Shown here piece after piece: positions 53,297 through 61,785 of a stretch of 64,000 bases of DNA. The notes beneath the pieces were generated by a model. The model did no database searches and had not been told where the DNA came from. It saw nothing but the letters and a program-made list of their open reading frames with translations. This DNA comes from Anditalea andensis (GTDB lineage Bacteria > Bacteroidota > Bacteroidia > Cytophagales > Cyclobacteriaceae): positions 186,001 to 250,000 of the forward strand of contig NZ_JMIH01000023.1 of assembly GCF_000714815.1 (NCBI RefSeq), written 5' to 3'. Position numbers and translations under genes: made by a program. The stretch's first letter is position 1. Each line of letters opens with the position of its first letter.

Positions 53297-54043
53297 CTTC
53301 AAGGATCTCATCTGCATCACATCAATAATTTCCAGGTATTGATATTTCTTATTGTAAAGCCTCACATAGCGCCCATTCACCAGTTCGAAAGGCTTGATTT
53401 GTAAAAAGATGAGATAAATACGGCTTCGTACCAGATCCACTTTAGGAAGTGATATAGTAAAGCCTTCTTTTTCTTCCTTAAGAGGGATTAATTTGGTAAC
53501 TGCCCCTTCTACCTGTCCCCTTATTTTATTGAAATCATAACCCGCTACCAGCACACTGACCTCTGCATATTGATAATTGTCGGCCGTCACCTCATTTATA
53601 CGCGGTACCTTCATCACATTGCTACCCTCCTCTCTCGCAAAGTATGGATCCGCAAAATAAACTGACCGGTTCATCCCTTCGCGGAATTTAAAACCCGCCA
53701 AAGCAGTGGCGTGCCTGTACAAAAATGGTTTGTTTAATAGAAATCGCTCTTTATCCTTCAGCATGGCCTGGTGGATGACGCCAGACAGTCTGTAGTGCGT
53801 ATCCATATCAAAAAACCCGCTCCTTTCTCCTTCCAAGCTGTCTCTGATCATCTTGCCCAGTGCGGACGACCTGCCTTTTATCTTTCCATAAGATCTAAAG
53901 AGCGCAAATTGGGGTGACTTCCTGACCTTCTTTGAAAATGATTTCCCCGGAACTTTTCTTTTCCTGACCTCCCCATTTACTTTATAATAAATATAGTCCC
54001 CATTTCGGCCCAAAAAATCGCCTGCAAGATCTGCTTTACTCAT
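53294..54043 (-). CDS. Unknown protein
   Basis: A 249-residue basic protein starting GDFLGRNGDYIYYKVNGEVR, then SPQFALFRSYGKIKGRSSAL. The second half has beta-rich blocks (YAEVSVLVAGYDF, SRIYLIFLQIKPFE, RYVRLYNKKYQYL). No signal peptide or membrane segment. No family recognised, but the complete frame, own promoter-like box and shared hairpin support a real gene. Confidence 0.6.
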   Translation of the reverse strand: MSKADLAGDFLGRNGDYIYYKVNGEVRKRKVPGKSFSKKVRKSPQFALFRSYGKIKGRSSALGKMIRDSLEGERSGFFDMDTHYRLSGVIHQAMLKDKERFLLNKPFLYRHATALAGFKFREGMNRSVYFADPYFAREEGSNVMKVPRINEVTADNYQYAEVSVLVAGYDFNKIRGQVEGAVTKLIPLKEEKEGFTISLPKVDLVRSRIYLIFLQIKPFELVNGRYVRLYNKKYQYLEIIDVMQMRSLK

Positions 54044-54086
54044 ATTACATCCTAATTAAGTTATATATGAAAACAATATAAAAATG

Positions 54087-54094
54087 CAAAAATA
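54087..54094 (-). promoter_or_regulatory. Bacteroidota-type -7 box upstream of 53294-54043
   Basis: TATTTTTG on the minus strand fits TAnnTTTG, 44 bp before the start codon. Confidence 0.4.
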
Positions 54095-54430
54095 TATTAA
54101 GACCTCCCAACATTTAACCGACTAACAATCAGATAAATAAATGTCATCAAATAACAACTGTATCAATCAAAGGCAAGTAACAGCTAAGTAATACCCAAGT
54201 TACCCCTAACTTAATGGCAGGAACCAAAGTAAGATAAGTTATACCTCACCTACTGTCTGTACGTTCCACATTGCCCAGAATAGCAGGTATAATCCTGAAT
54301 TACAGTATGCATCCCCTATATTTCAAAAAAGCCCTACGAGAAACAATAGTACCCTTCCTGCCCATCGTAAAGAAAATTTTTCACAGCTCCACTATGTTTT
54401 AAGGCCCGAAATTGCAAGCTTGCATTCCCA
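54095..54430. other. Leader region of the cobalamin operon
   Basis: About 335 bp before cobQ. No cobalamin riboswitch core (B12 box) or strong hairpin was recognised, and no clear TAnnTTTG box. It must hold the operon promoter. Confidence 0.35.
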
Positions 54431-55918
54431 ATGAAAAAGGAAGCACTTTCTTTACGCCCTATCATGTTTGTCGGAACAGCCTCCGATGTCGGTAAAAGCA
54501 TTATTACGGCAGGTTTCTGCAGAATTTTTAAGCAGGATGGTTATAACCCTGCACCCTTCAAAGCACAGAACATGTCTTTGAATAGCTATGCTACCCCTGA
54601 AGGACTGGAAATAGGTAGAGCACAGGCTGTACAGGCAGAAGCAGCCGGCATATCCTGCCATACCGATATGAACCCGGTACTCCTCAAACCCACTACGGAT
54701 AAAGCTTCACAGGTAGTGCTGCATGGCAAACCTGTCGGTAACCAGTCTGCTTATGACTATTTCATGGGCAATAATAGGCAAGAACTTTTTGAAGAGGTAA
54801 AACAGGCTTTCGACAGGCTTTCAAAAAATCACTCCCCTATTGTAATGGAAGGGGCAGGAAGCATTTCAGAACTGAACCTGAAACAAAGGGACATAACCAA
54901 TATGCGCATGGCCCTGCATGCCGGAGCCGCCACTTACCTCATAGGTGATATTGACCGGGGCGGGGTATTCGGCAGCCTATATGGCACCATCGCCCTGCTC
55001 AGCCCGGAAGAAAAACAGTGCATAAAAGGAATCATTATCAATAAATTCAGGGGAGACAGTAGGCTATTCGACGAAGGTAGACGGATGATTGAAGAACTTT
55101 GCGGAATACCTGTAGTAGGCGTGCTCCCCTATTTCAAGGATATACACATAGAAGAAGAAGATTCAGTTTCTTTAAGTAAAAAATTCAACGCAGCGGTAGA
55201 GAACAAAGTAAATATAGCTGTCATTCTATTGAACAGAATGTCTAATTTTACGGATTTTGACCGCCTGGAGAAAGATCCGAGGGTCAATCTTTATTACACC
55301 GGGCAACCGGAAGAAATAGCCAAAGCCGATATCGTCATACTCCCTGGGAGCAAAAACACCATTGAAGACCTGATCCTAATCAAGAACAATGGAGTGGCAC
55401 AGGCAATATATGAAGTGCAGAAAAGAGAGAAGACCATTATTGGCATTTGTGGAGGCTATCAGATGCTGGGACAAACGGTAGAAGATCCGGACCAGGTGGA
55501 GAGCGATATACCCTATACTTCCGGTTTAGGCCTATTGCCCGTACTTACCGTTCTACGTTCAGAAAAAACCACACAGCAGCTTGACTTTACTTACAGAAAT
55601 ACTACAGAAAAATGCAGAGGATATGAGATCCACATGGGCATAAGCAAGCCCACTGCGGCAGACAGTCCTGTAAATTATTTCCCGGATGGACGCACCGATG
55701 GGTATTGCCTAAACAGTAAATGTTGGGGCACCTACCTCCACGGAATTTTGGATAACCCGGTGGTGATCAATGATATCTTATCACCGTATACAGCTGAAAT
55801 GGGCGAAACCTTTGATTACCAAGAATACAAGGAAGCGCAATATGATAAGCTGGCCGCTCATATCAGGGAACATATTGATATGGAACAGATCTACCATAGC
55901 TTACAAACCAAAAAATAA
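54431..55918 (+). CDS. cobQ: Cobyric acid synthase
   Basis: A 495-residue enzyme that amidates four side chains of adenosylcobyrinic acid a,c-diamide to cobyric acid, using glutamine and ATP. The N-terminal P-loop is VGTASDVGKSIITAGF, followed by PFKAQNMSLNSYAT and EGAGSISELNL. GDIDRGGVFGSLYGT marks the CobQ branch. The C-terminal glutamine amidotransferase domain has GICGGYQMLG with Cys near residue 341 and a late His (WGTYLHGIL). Length is normal. First gene of a five-gene plus-strand operon. Confidence 0.95.
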   Translation: MKKEALSLRPIMFVGTASDVGKSIITAGFCRIFKQDGYNPAPFKAQNMSLNSYATPEGLEIGRAQAVQAEAAGISCHTDMNPVLLKPTTDKASQVVLHGKPVGNQSAYDYFMGNNRQELFEEVKQAFDRLSKNHSPIVMEGAGSISELNLKQRDITNMRMALHAGAATYLIGDIDRGGVFGSLYGTIALLSPEEKQCIKGIIINKFRGDSRLFDEGRRMIEELCGIPVVGVLPYFKDIHIEEEDSVSLSKKFNAAVENKVNIAVILLNRMSNFTDFDRLEKDPRVNLYYTGQPEEIAKADIVILPGSKNTIEDLILIKNNGVAQAIYEVQKREKTIIGICGGYQMLGQTVEDPDQVESDIPYTSGLGLLPVLTVLRSEKTTQQLDFTYRNTTEKCRGYEIHMGISKPTAADSPVNYFPDGRTDGYCLNSKCWGTYLHGILDNPVVINDILSPYTAEMGETFDYQEYKEAQYDKLAAHIREHIDMEQIYHSLQTKK

Positions 55919-55922
55919 ATAC

Positions 55923-56942
55923 ATGTTACACGGTCACGGAGACGATGCTTATCTTTTCAGACATAAAATCAAGGCAGATTTCAGCACCAATGTATGGCAG
56001 GAGGGTGAGCCGGAAGGATTAAAAGAGCACCTGTTTGACCAATGGCACCTGGTTCGAAAATACCCGGAAGTGTTGGCAGAAAGCTTGAACAGGCAGGTGG
56101 CACATCACTATCATTTAAAAACAGAGCAGGTACTTATCAGCAACGGCACCACCGAAAGCATTTACCTAATAGCGCAAGCCTACAGGGGCATGAAAACTAC
56201 CATCGCCACTCCTGCCTTTTCTGAGTACGAAGATGCCTGCCGCCTGCACCGGCACCAATTAACATTTATTCCTTGGGATGAACTTCACGATAATTCAGCG
56301 CTGGGTGCTGAGGTACTTTTTATTTGTAATCCAAACAACCCTACGGGAAGTGTCTTCCCCTCATTGGAAGCCCTCATCCATAACCACCCACAAACCATGT
56401 TTGTATTGGATGAGGCTTTTATCGAATTCACCCTTTCTATCCCGTCAGCGGTTCCTTTGCTTAATCGGTATGAAAATTTAATTATACTACGCTCCATGAC
56501 CAAGGCCTTTGCCATCCCTGGACTGCGCCTAGGTTATATATTGGCAAATGAAAAACAAATTGCCCTGCTTAGAGACTTAAAGTTCCCATGGTCGGTGAAT
56601 GCCCTTGCTATAGAAGCTGGTAAATTTATCTTTGAGCACTATGGCCAACTGCAGCTACCTATCAGGCCACTGCTACAGGAAAAAGAAATTTTTACAAATC
56701 AACTCCAAAAAATAAACGTGAAAGTACAGCAAAGCCATACCCATTTTTTCCTGGCTGAGACAGCTAAGGGCTCCGCTGAAGAATTAAAACAATATCTGAT
56801 AGAACATTACGGTATCCTGATCCGGGATGCAAGCAATTTCAGAGGATTGCAGAATAAACACTTCAGGTTAGCCACCTTGGCACCCGATCAAAACCAATTG
56901 CTCATTCAGGCTTTGACCACATGGAACCAGCGCTACACTTAA
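55923..56942 (+). CDS. Cobalamin-pathway aminotransferase-fold enzyme (CobD/CobC-like, threonine-phosphate decarboxylase)
   Basis: A 339-residue PLP enzyme of fold type I, from the ATG at 55923 four bases after cobQ (an upstream in-frame ATG lies inside cobQ). Features: HGHGDDAYLF at the start, SNGTTESIYLIAQ, ICNPNNPTGSVFP, VLDEAFIEF, and SMTKAFAIPGLRLGY with the PLP lysine. In this setting it most likely decarboxylates L-threonine-O-3-phosphate to the aminopropanol phosphate linker attached by CbiB. Assignment over histidinol-phosphate aminotransferase rests on context. Confidence 0.82.
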   Translation: MLHGHGDDAYLFRHKIKADFSTNVWQEGEPEGLKEHLFDQWHLVRKYPEVLAESLNRQVAHHYHLKTEQVLISNGTTESIYLIAQAYRGMKTTIATPAFSEYEDACRLHRHQLTFIPWDELHDNSALGAEVLFICNPNNPTGSVFPSLEALIHNHPQTMFVLDEAFIEFTLSIPSAVPLLNRYENLIILRSMTKAFAIPGLRLGYILANEKQIALLRDLKFPWSVNALAIEAGKFIFEHYGQLQLPIRPLLQEKEIFTNQLQKINVKVQQSHTHFFLAETAKGSAEELKQYLIEHYGILIRDASNFRGLQNKHFRLATLAPDQNQLLIQALTTWNQRYT

Positions 56943-57859
56943 CTTTGCCACTCATGTTAGGTTACCTGCTTGACCTGCTCATAGGTGACCCGGAAAAGCT
57001 GCCGCACCCTATAAGAATATTCGGCAATCTGATTTACAAAGGGGAGCATCTACTAAACAAACCTCCCCATAATTTCCTGAAAGGGATGCTTCTAGCACTA
57101 ACGTTATGCTTGCTTACCTATTTCAGTTTTAGATTATTGGGTGATGGGCTGCTTTGGCTCCACCCCTACCTGTATGTTTTTTTCTCGGGCATGATGGTGT
57201 TTTATGGTCTTGCCAATAAAGGTTTGATAGATGAAGGTAGAGCTGTATTCCAGGTATTGCATGGGCATGGATTGGAGGCAGGGAGAAAGCAACTTTCACG
57301 TATAGTAGGACGGGACACCTCCCATCTAAGTTCACAGCAGATCAGAATTGCCGTACTTGAGACCATGTCCGAAAACCTAAGTGATGGGGTGATAGCTCCA
57401 TTGTTTTACTATGCATTGGCCGGTGTACCTGGTATGATGACCTATAAGATGATCAATACGATGGATTCTATGATTGGTTACCGGAGTGAGCGCTATGAAC
57501 ATTTTGGTAAATTTGCGGCTCGCCTGGATGATATCGCCAACTTTATACCTTCCCGTCTTACTGCTTTACTCATGGCGCTGGTAAGCTTAAGCTGGAAGTC
57601 TTTGGTATTTATATATAAATATGGCAACCGACACAAAAGCCCCAATGCGGGCTACCCTGAAGCAGCTTTGGCAGGCATCCTTCATTGTCGTTTTGGTGGG
57701 CCAAACATTTATCATGGTGTGCTGGTAGATAAGCCTTATATTGGTGATCAAAACAGAATTATTGAGCATCAGGAAATAGATAGGGTCGTCAGAATTAACC
57801 ACCTCACCTGTTTGGCTATGGTGGTGATCATCTTATCGCTTTCATTTCTCTGGCTCTAA
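56921..57859 (+). CDS. cbiB: Adenosylcobinamide-phosphate synthase
   Basis: A 312-residue integral membrane protein that joins aminopropanol (phosphate) to cobyric acid. The family N-terminus LGYLLDLLIGDPEKLPHPIR is followed by RDTSHLSSQQIRIAVLETMS, NLSDGVIAPLFYYAL and NTMDSMIGYRSERYEHFG, with several transmembrane helices. It overlaps the preceding gene by 22 bp. An ATG at 56954, after that stop, is an alternative start. Confidence 0.92.
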   Translation: MEPALHLTLPLMLGYLLDLLIGDPEKLPHPIRIFGNLIYKGEHLLNKPPHNFLKGMLLALTLCLLTYFSFRLLGDGLLWLHPYLYVFFSGMMVFYGLANKGLIDEGRAVFQVLHGHGLEAGRKQLSRIVGRDTSHLSSQQIRIAVLETMSENLSDGVIAPLFYYALAGVPGMMTYKMINTMDSMIGYRSERYEHFGKFAARLDDIANFIPSRLTALLMALVSLSWKSLVFIYKYGNRHKSPNAGYPEAALAGILHCRFGGPNIYHGVLVDKPYIGDQNRIIEHQEIDRVVRINHLTCLAMVVIILSLSFLWL

Positions 57860-57881
57860 ACAAATACCCCGCTTGGCATAC

Positions 57882-58409
57882 ATGCAAAAATACATCATTA
57901 CAGGAGGTCCGGGAGCAGGTAAAAGCACCCTCCTAAATGCTTTGCACCAACAGGGATATCCTGTATCCGAAGAAGTTTCAAGAGTGATCATCATCGAAGA
58001 GCATACTAAAGCCGGTAATTGCCTGCCATGGGTGGATTTATCCTGCTTTGCCCAAAAAGCATTGGCCAGAATGGTCCATAATTACCAACATACGGCTACT
58101 ACTCCTTATACTACATTCTTTGACAGAGGCATACCCGATATCCTGGCTTACCTCAAAGACGCAAAGCACCCTATAGCACCAGCATACATCCAAGCCGTAA
58201 ATGATTACCGATATAATCCCCTAGTCTTTTTGGCCCCGCCTTGGGAGGAAATCTACGTGAACGACAGTGAACGTTGGCAAACTTTTGAAGAAGCTGCTGC
58301 ACTGTTCCATGCCATCAAAGAAACTTATTTGTCTTTTAATTATACCCTATTACAATTGCCCAAGACTTCTGTAGAGGAAAGGGTTAATTTTATTTTATCC
58401 CATATATAA
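57882..58409 (+). CDS. P-loop ATPase/kinase-like protein (AAA_28) in the cobalamin operon
   Basis: A 175-residue protein read from the ATG at 57882; a TTG three codons upstream is the only longer option. Walker A is ITGGPGAGKSTLL, then VSEEVSRVII, FFDRGIPDILAYL and a C-terminal helix. It fits the NadR/Ttd14-like AAA_28 group. In Bacteroidota such genes often sit with cobalamin genes, so a role in cofactor salvage or phosphorylation is possible but unproven. Confidence 0.75.
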   Translation: MQKYIITGGPGAGKSTLLNALHQQGYPVSEEVSRVIIIEEHTKAGNCLPWVDLSCFAQKALARMVHNYQHTATTPYTTFFDRGIPDILAYLKDAKHPIAPAYIQAVNDYRYNPLVFLAPPWEEIYVNDSERWQTFEEAAALFHAIKETYLSFNYTLLQLPKTSVEERVNFILSHI

Positions 58410-58411
58410 CT

Positions 58412-59749
58412 ATGTCTTCAGCCACAACCAATATTCCGCAGTTCCTTATAGCAGCACCATCCAGTGGATCAGGTAAAACTACCGTTACCTTAGGTTTGCT
58501 GCGGGCTTTGGCGAATAGAGGCTTAAAGGTTCAGCCATTTAAATGTGGGCCAGATTACCTTGATCCCATGCACCATAAAATAGCAGGGAAAAATACCAGC
58601 ATCAACCTGGACACCTTCATGGCGAGTAAAGGGCATGTAAAGCAGCTGTATCAGAAATATGCTTCTGAAGCAGAAGTGAGTATAGCAGAAGGTGTGATGG
58701 GTTTATTTGATGGAGCAGAAAAAATGCAAGGAAGCAGTGCCGAAATTGCAGCCCTACTTGGTGTCCCAGTGATTCTGGTGATCAATGCAAATGCCATGGC
58801 CTATTCTGCCGCGGCTTTAATCTATGGCTTCAAGAACTTTAACAAAAACATAGCACTTAAAGGGGTCATTTTTAACAATGTCAAAACAGCTTCTCATTAC
58901 ACTTTCCTGCAGGATGCCTGTCTGGATGTAAATGTGGAAGCATTGGGTTATCTGCCCCCCCAGGAAGATATAACAATACCCTCCCGGCACCTGGGGCTAA
59001 GTACTTCTTCAGATATAGACTTTGATGCCTTGTGCGAAAGAATTGCAGCCTCTATCTCAAATACAGTGGACCTCGACCGCTTACTGGAAATTACCACCGG
59101 CCCTGTTCTAAATGTAGAAACACCTGTACCTTCTGTTAAGCTGCCAGCTAAAAAACCAAAGATTGCCGTAGCCTTTGATGAAGCTTTTAGCTTTACTTAC
59201 CATGAAAACCTAGAGGCCTTTCTCCGACTCGGAGAAGTTACTCTTTTTAGCCCTTTAGCTGATGAATTTCTTCCGGAATGCGACCTGCTTTATTTTGCCG
59301 GAGGCTATCCGGAACTTTTCCTGGAGCAGTTGAGCCAAAATAAAAGTATGCTCCACGCTGTCCGTACTTACTGCCAGCGGGGCGGAAAAACATATGCAGA
59401 ATGTGGGGGTATGATGTACCTGGGTAAATCAGTTATTGACACTACAGGGAAAGAGTTTGAAATGGTAAATTTCCTGCATTTGACAAGCTCCATGGAAAAC
59501 CCAAAACTACATTTAGGCTACCGTAATATCGCCATACAAGACTTCGTGATCAAAGGCCATGAATTTCACTATTCCACCTGTCTGGAACTGGAAAACACAG
59601 CTATCCTGCCCTGTATCATCACCAATGCAAAAGGCGTGGCAGTACCCTCTTCCGTCTACAAAAAACAGCAAACCATAGCTTCTTACCTACACCTATACTG
59701 GGGGGAAAACACAGGTTTTATCCTCCGCATCTTAAATGGCACTATTTGA
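58412..59749 (+). CDS. cobB: Cobyrinic acid a,c-diamide synthase
   Basis: A 445-residue ATP- and glutamine-dependent amidase of the CbiA/CobB family, acting on the a and c acetate side chains. APSSGSGKTTVTLGLLRAL is the P-loop, PFKCGPDYLDPMHH and EGVMGLFDGAEKMQGSSAEI follow. The amidotransferase domain has YAECGGMMYLG (Cys near residue 331) and a late His (ASYLHLYWG). It starts three bases after the preceding stop. With CobN nearby, hydrogenobyrinate (late cobalt insertion) or cobyrinate could be the substrate. Confidence 0.93.
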   Translation: MSSATTNIPQFLIAAPSSGSGKTTVTLGLLRALANRGLKVQPFKCGPDYLDPMHHKIAGKNTSINLDTFMASKGHVKQLYQKYASEAEVSIAEGVMGLFDGAEKMQGSSAEIAALLGVPVILVINANAMAYSAAALIYGFKNFNKNIALKGVIFNNVKTASHYTFLQDACLDVNVEALGYLPPQEDITIPSRHLGLSTSSDIDFDALCERIAASISNTVDLDRLLEITTGPVLNVETPVPSVKLPAKKPKIAVAFDEAFSFTYHENLEAFLRLGEVTLFSPLADEFLPECDLLYFAGGYPELFLEQLSQNKSMLHAVRTYCQRGGKTYAECGGMMYLGKSVIDTTGKEFEMVNFLHLTSSMENPKLHLGYRNIAIQDFVIKGHEFHYSTCLELENTAILPCIITNAKGVAVPSSVYKKQQTIASYLHLYWGENTGFILRILNGTI

Positions 59750-59777
59750 TATAAGCTGCTCCCTATATCATTCCCTT

Positions 59778-61739
59778 TTATTTCAATACTTGGGTAACCA
59801 CTGGCGTTAAACTTTCAGCTGTCAGTTCCTGAAGGGATATAAATTGGGCTCCCAGGACCTGTGACAGTTCTTCTGCTCTGCCCAATTGAATATAACCACT
59901 ATCTGTATTTATAACAATGCTGCCAATATTTTTCTCCTTCAGTTGTCTGGCCAGTAGTAAGGTCTGCTTCCAGGGATCACCACCTTCCGGTAATGGCACA
60001 TTTGCTTTGCCATCACTTAAGAGCACCAATAATGGCTGTAAATCCTTTAACGGATGAAGCTTGGTCACGAGTTGTAACGCTAGCTGCAGGGCGTGTGGAA
60101 GAGGAGTTCTTCCTCCTGTAGGCAGATTTATCATCGCCTGCTCGGCCAGTTCTACGCTATCGGTAGGCGGAAGCAATAAATTGGCTTCTATTCCCCGGAA
60201 AGCGATAACCCCAACTTTATCCCTTCTCTGGTAAGCCTCTGTCAGTAGGCTAAGAACAGCTCCTTTTACAGCTTCCATTCGACGGCTGGCTGCCATAGAG
60301 CCGGATGCATCTACCACGAATAAGATCAGATTGGCTGTCTTGCAGCTCCGTACTTTCTGATGCAGGTCATCTCTTGAAATAGTGAACTCCTCGGGGTCTC
60401 GCATTACGGCATGGTAAACAGTGGCTTCTACAGCTAAATTGGTTGGATCATGGTCAGGTACGGCTCTAACAAAATACCCCCTTTGCTTATGCGTCGTCTT
60501 AATTCTCCGGCCGGATGGATCTTGTTGCAGCATCTTTTTCAGGGGAGCCGCTTCTATCGGAGGCAAAGTCATGGCCGGAGCAGCTCCAAAAACCTGCTCT
60601 TCTGCCGAATCATTTGGCTCTGCCCCTTTCTCTTTCTCTGGTGGCCTCACATCAGACATTCTCTCTTCTAATGGGTTCTCAGGAGTATTATCCGATTGGG
60701 GCACAGTCTTGTTGGGTGCCTGTTTCTCTGACCCAGGAGAGCCTTGTTGTCTTGATACTTCCGGCTTATCTTCTGGAGGTTTGTTTTTAGAAAAAGGATT
60801 TTTACGCTTTCTGTGCGCCAATACAAGTTCGGCAGCCTGGTGAATGTCTTCTGCCGTCACTTCTTTTCTTGCTCCCCATGCTGCTAGGGTGAGTGCTGTT
60901 TTATAAAGCACTATATCCGCCCGGAGACTGCTTACGCCCAGCTCAGTACAGAGCTGGCTGACCAGGGTAAGTAGCCCTTCTGGAAAGATGACAGCAGGCA
61001 GTAATTGTCTGGCAGCGATAAGCCGCTGCTGCAGAGCTTCCTGCTGTAATACAGCTTTTGATCTGAACAGACCCGGATTTGATTCAAAGGCTATCCTGCG
61101 GCGAACGATTTCTGTCCGCTCCTTTATATCATCCGGAGCCTCCACATCTACCATCATGCCAAACCTGTCCAAAAACTGGGGGCGAAGATCACCCTCCTCC
61201 GGATTCATGGTGCCGATCAAGGTAAACTTTGACGGATGACTAACAGATAGCCCTTCCCGCTGTATGTTATTTATGCCCATTGCCGCTACATCCAATAGCA
61301 CATCTACCAAATGGTCGGACAATAAATTCACTTCGTCCACATATAATATACCCCGGTGCGCAGCTGCCAAAAGCCCCGGCTGTAGCCTTTTTTTTCTTTC
61401 TGTGAGCACACCTTCCAGATCTAGACTTCCGATCACCCGGTCCTCAGTAGACCCTAGGGGAAGATTGACGAAAGGAGCTTCTGTTTCGATTAACTCCACA
61501 TCAGTCTGCTGACAAACCTCACATGCATGTAAGAAAGTGGCCGGAGGACAATTGTACGGACAGCCTGCCACCTTCATTATAGGGGGCATGATCTCTGCCA
61601 AAGCCCTTGCGGCAGTACTTTTTGCGGTACCTTTTTCACCCCTGATAAGCACTCCGCCTAACCCAGGGTGGATCGCACATAATAGCAGGGATAGCTTTAG
61701 TTTATCCTGCCCTACTATAGCTGAAAATGGGTAATGCAT
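59778..61739 (-). CDS. Fused ChlI/ChlD-type chelatase subunit (cobaltochelatase partner)
   Basis: A 653-residue fusion. Residues 1-310 are an AAA+ module of the BchI/CobS type with LIRGEKGTAKSTAARAL (Walker A), GILYVDEVNLL (Walker B) and GTMNPEEGDLRPQFLDRFG. A cysteine pattern GCPYNC...CEVCQQ (about 59-77) may bind metal. A Pro/Glu-rich linker (about 310-400) leads to a von Willebrand A domain with MIDAS LFVVDASGSMAASRRMEAVK. Such proteins pair with CobN to insert cobalt or magnesium. It lies 46 bp after cobN. Confidence 0.9.
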   Translation of the reverse strand: MHYPFSAIVGQDKLKLSLLLCAIHPGLGGVLIRGEKGTAKSTAARALAEIMPPIMKVAGCPYNCPPATFLHACEVCQQTDVELIETEAPFVNLPLGSTEDRVIGSLDLEGVLTERKKRLQPGLLAAAHRGILYVDEVNLLSDHLVDVLLDVAAMGINNIQREGLSVSHPSKFTLIGTMNPEEGDLRPQFLDRFGMMVDVEAPDDIKERTEIVRRRIAFESNPGLFRSKAVLQQEALQQRLIAARQLLPAVIFPEGLLTLVSQLCTELGVSSLRADIVLYKTALTLAAWGARKEVTAEDIHQAAELVLAHRKRKNPFSKNKPPEDKPEVSRQQGSPGSEKQAPNKTVPQSDNTPENPLEERMSDVRPPEKEKGAEPNDSAEEQVFGAAPAMTLPPIEAAPLKKMLQQDPSGRRIKTTHKQRGYFVRAVPDHDPTNLAVEATVYHAVMRDPEEFTISRDDLHQKVRSCKTANLILFVVDASGSMAASRRMEAVKGAVLSLLTEAYQRRDKVGVIAFRGIEANLLLPPTDSVELAEQAMINLPTGGRTPLPHALQLALQLVTKLHPLKDLQPLLVLLSDGKANVPLPEGGDPWKQTLLLARQLKEKNIGSIVINTDSGYIQLGRAEELSQVLGAQFISLQELTAESLTPVVTQVLK

Positions 61740-61785
61740 ATCGATAGTTTAAATTATGAACCTAATCTATTTTACTAATCAGCCC

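Noticed and set aside
54044-54430. Cobalamin riboswitch before cobQ
   Set aside because: No B12-box-like core or matching pairing was found by eye.
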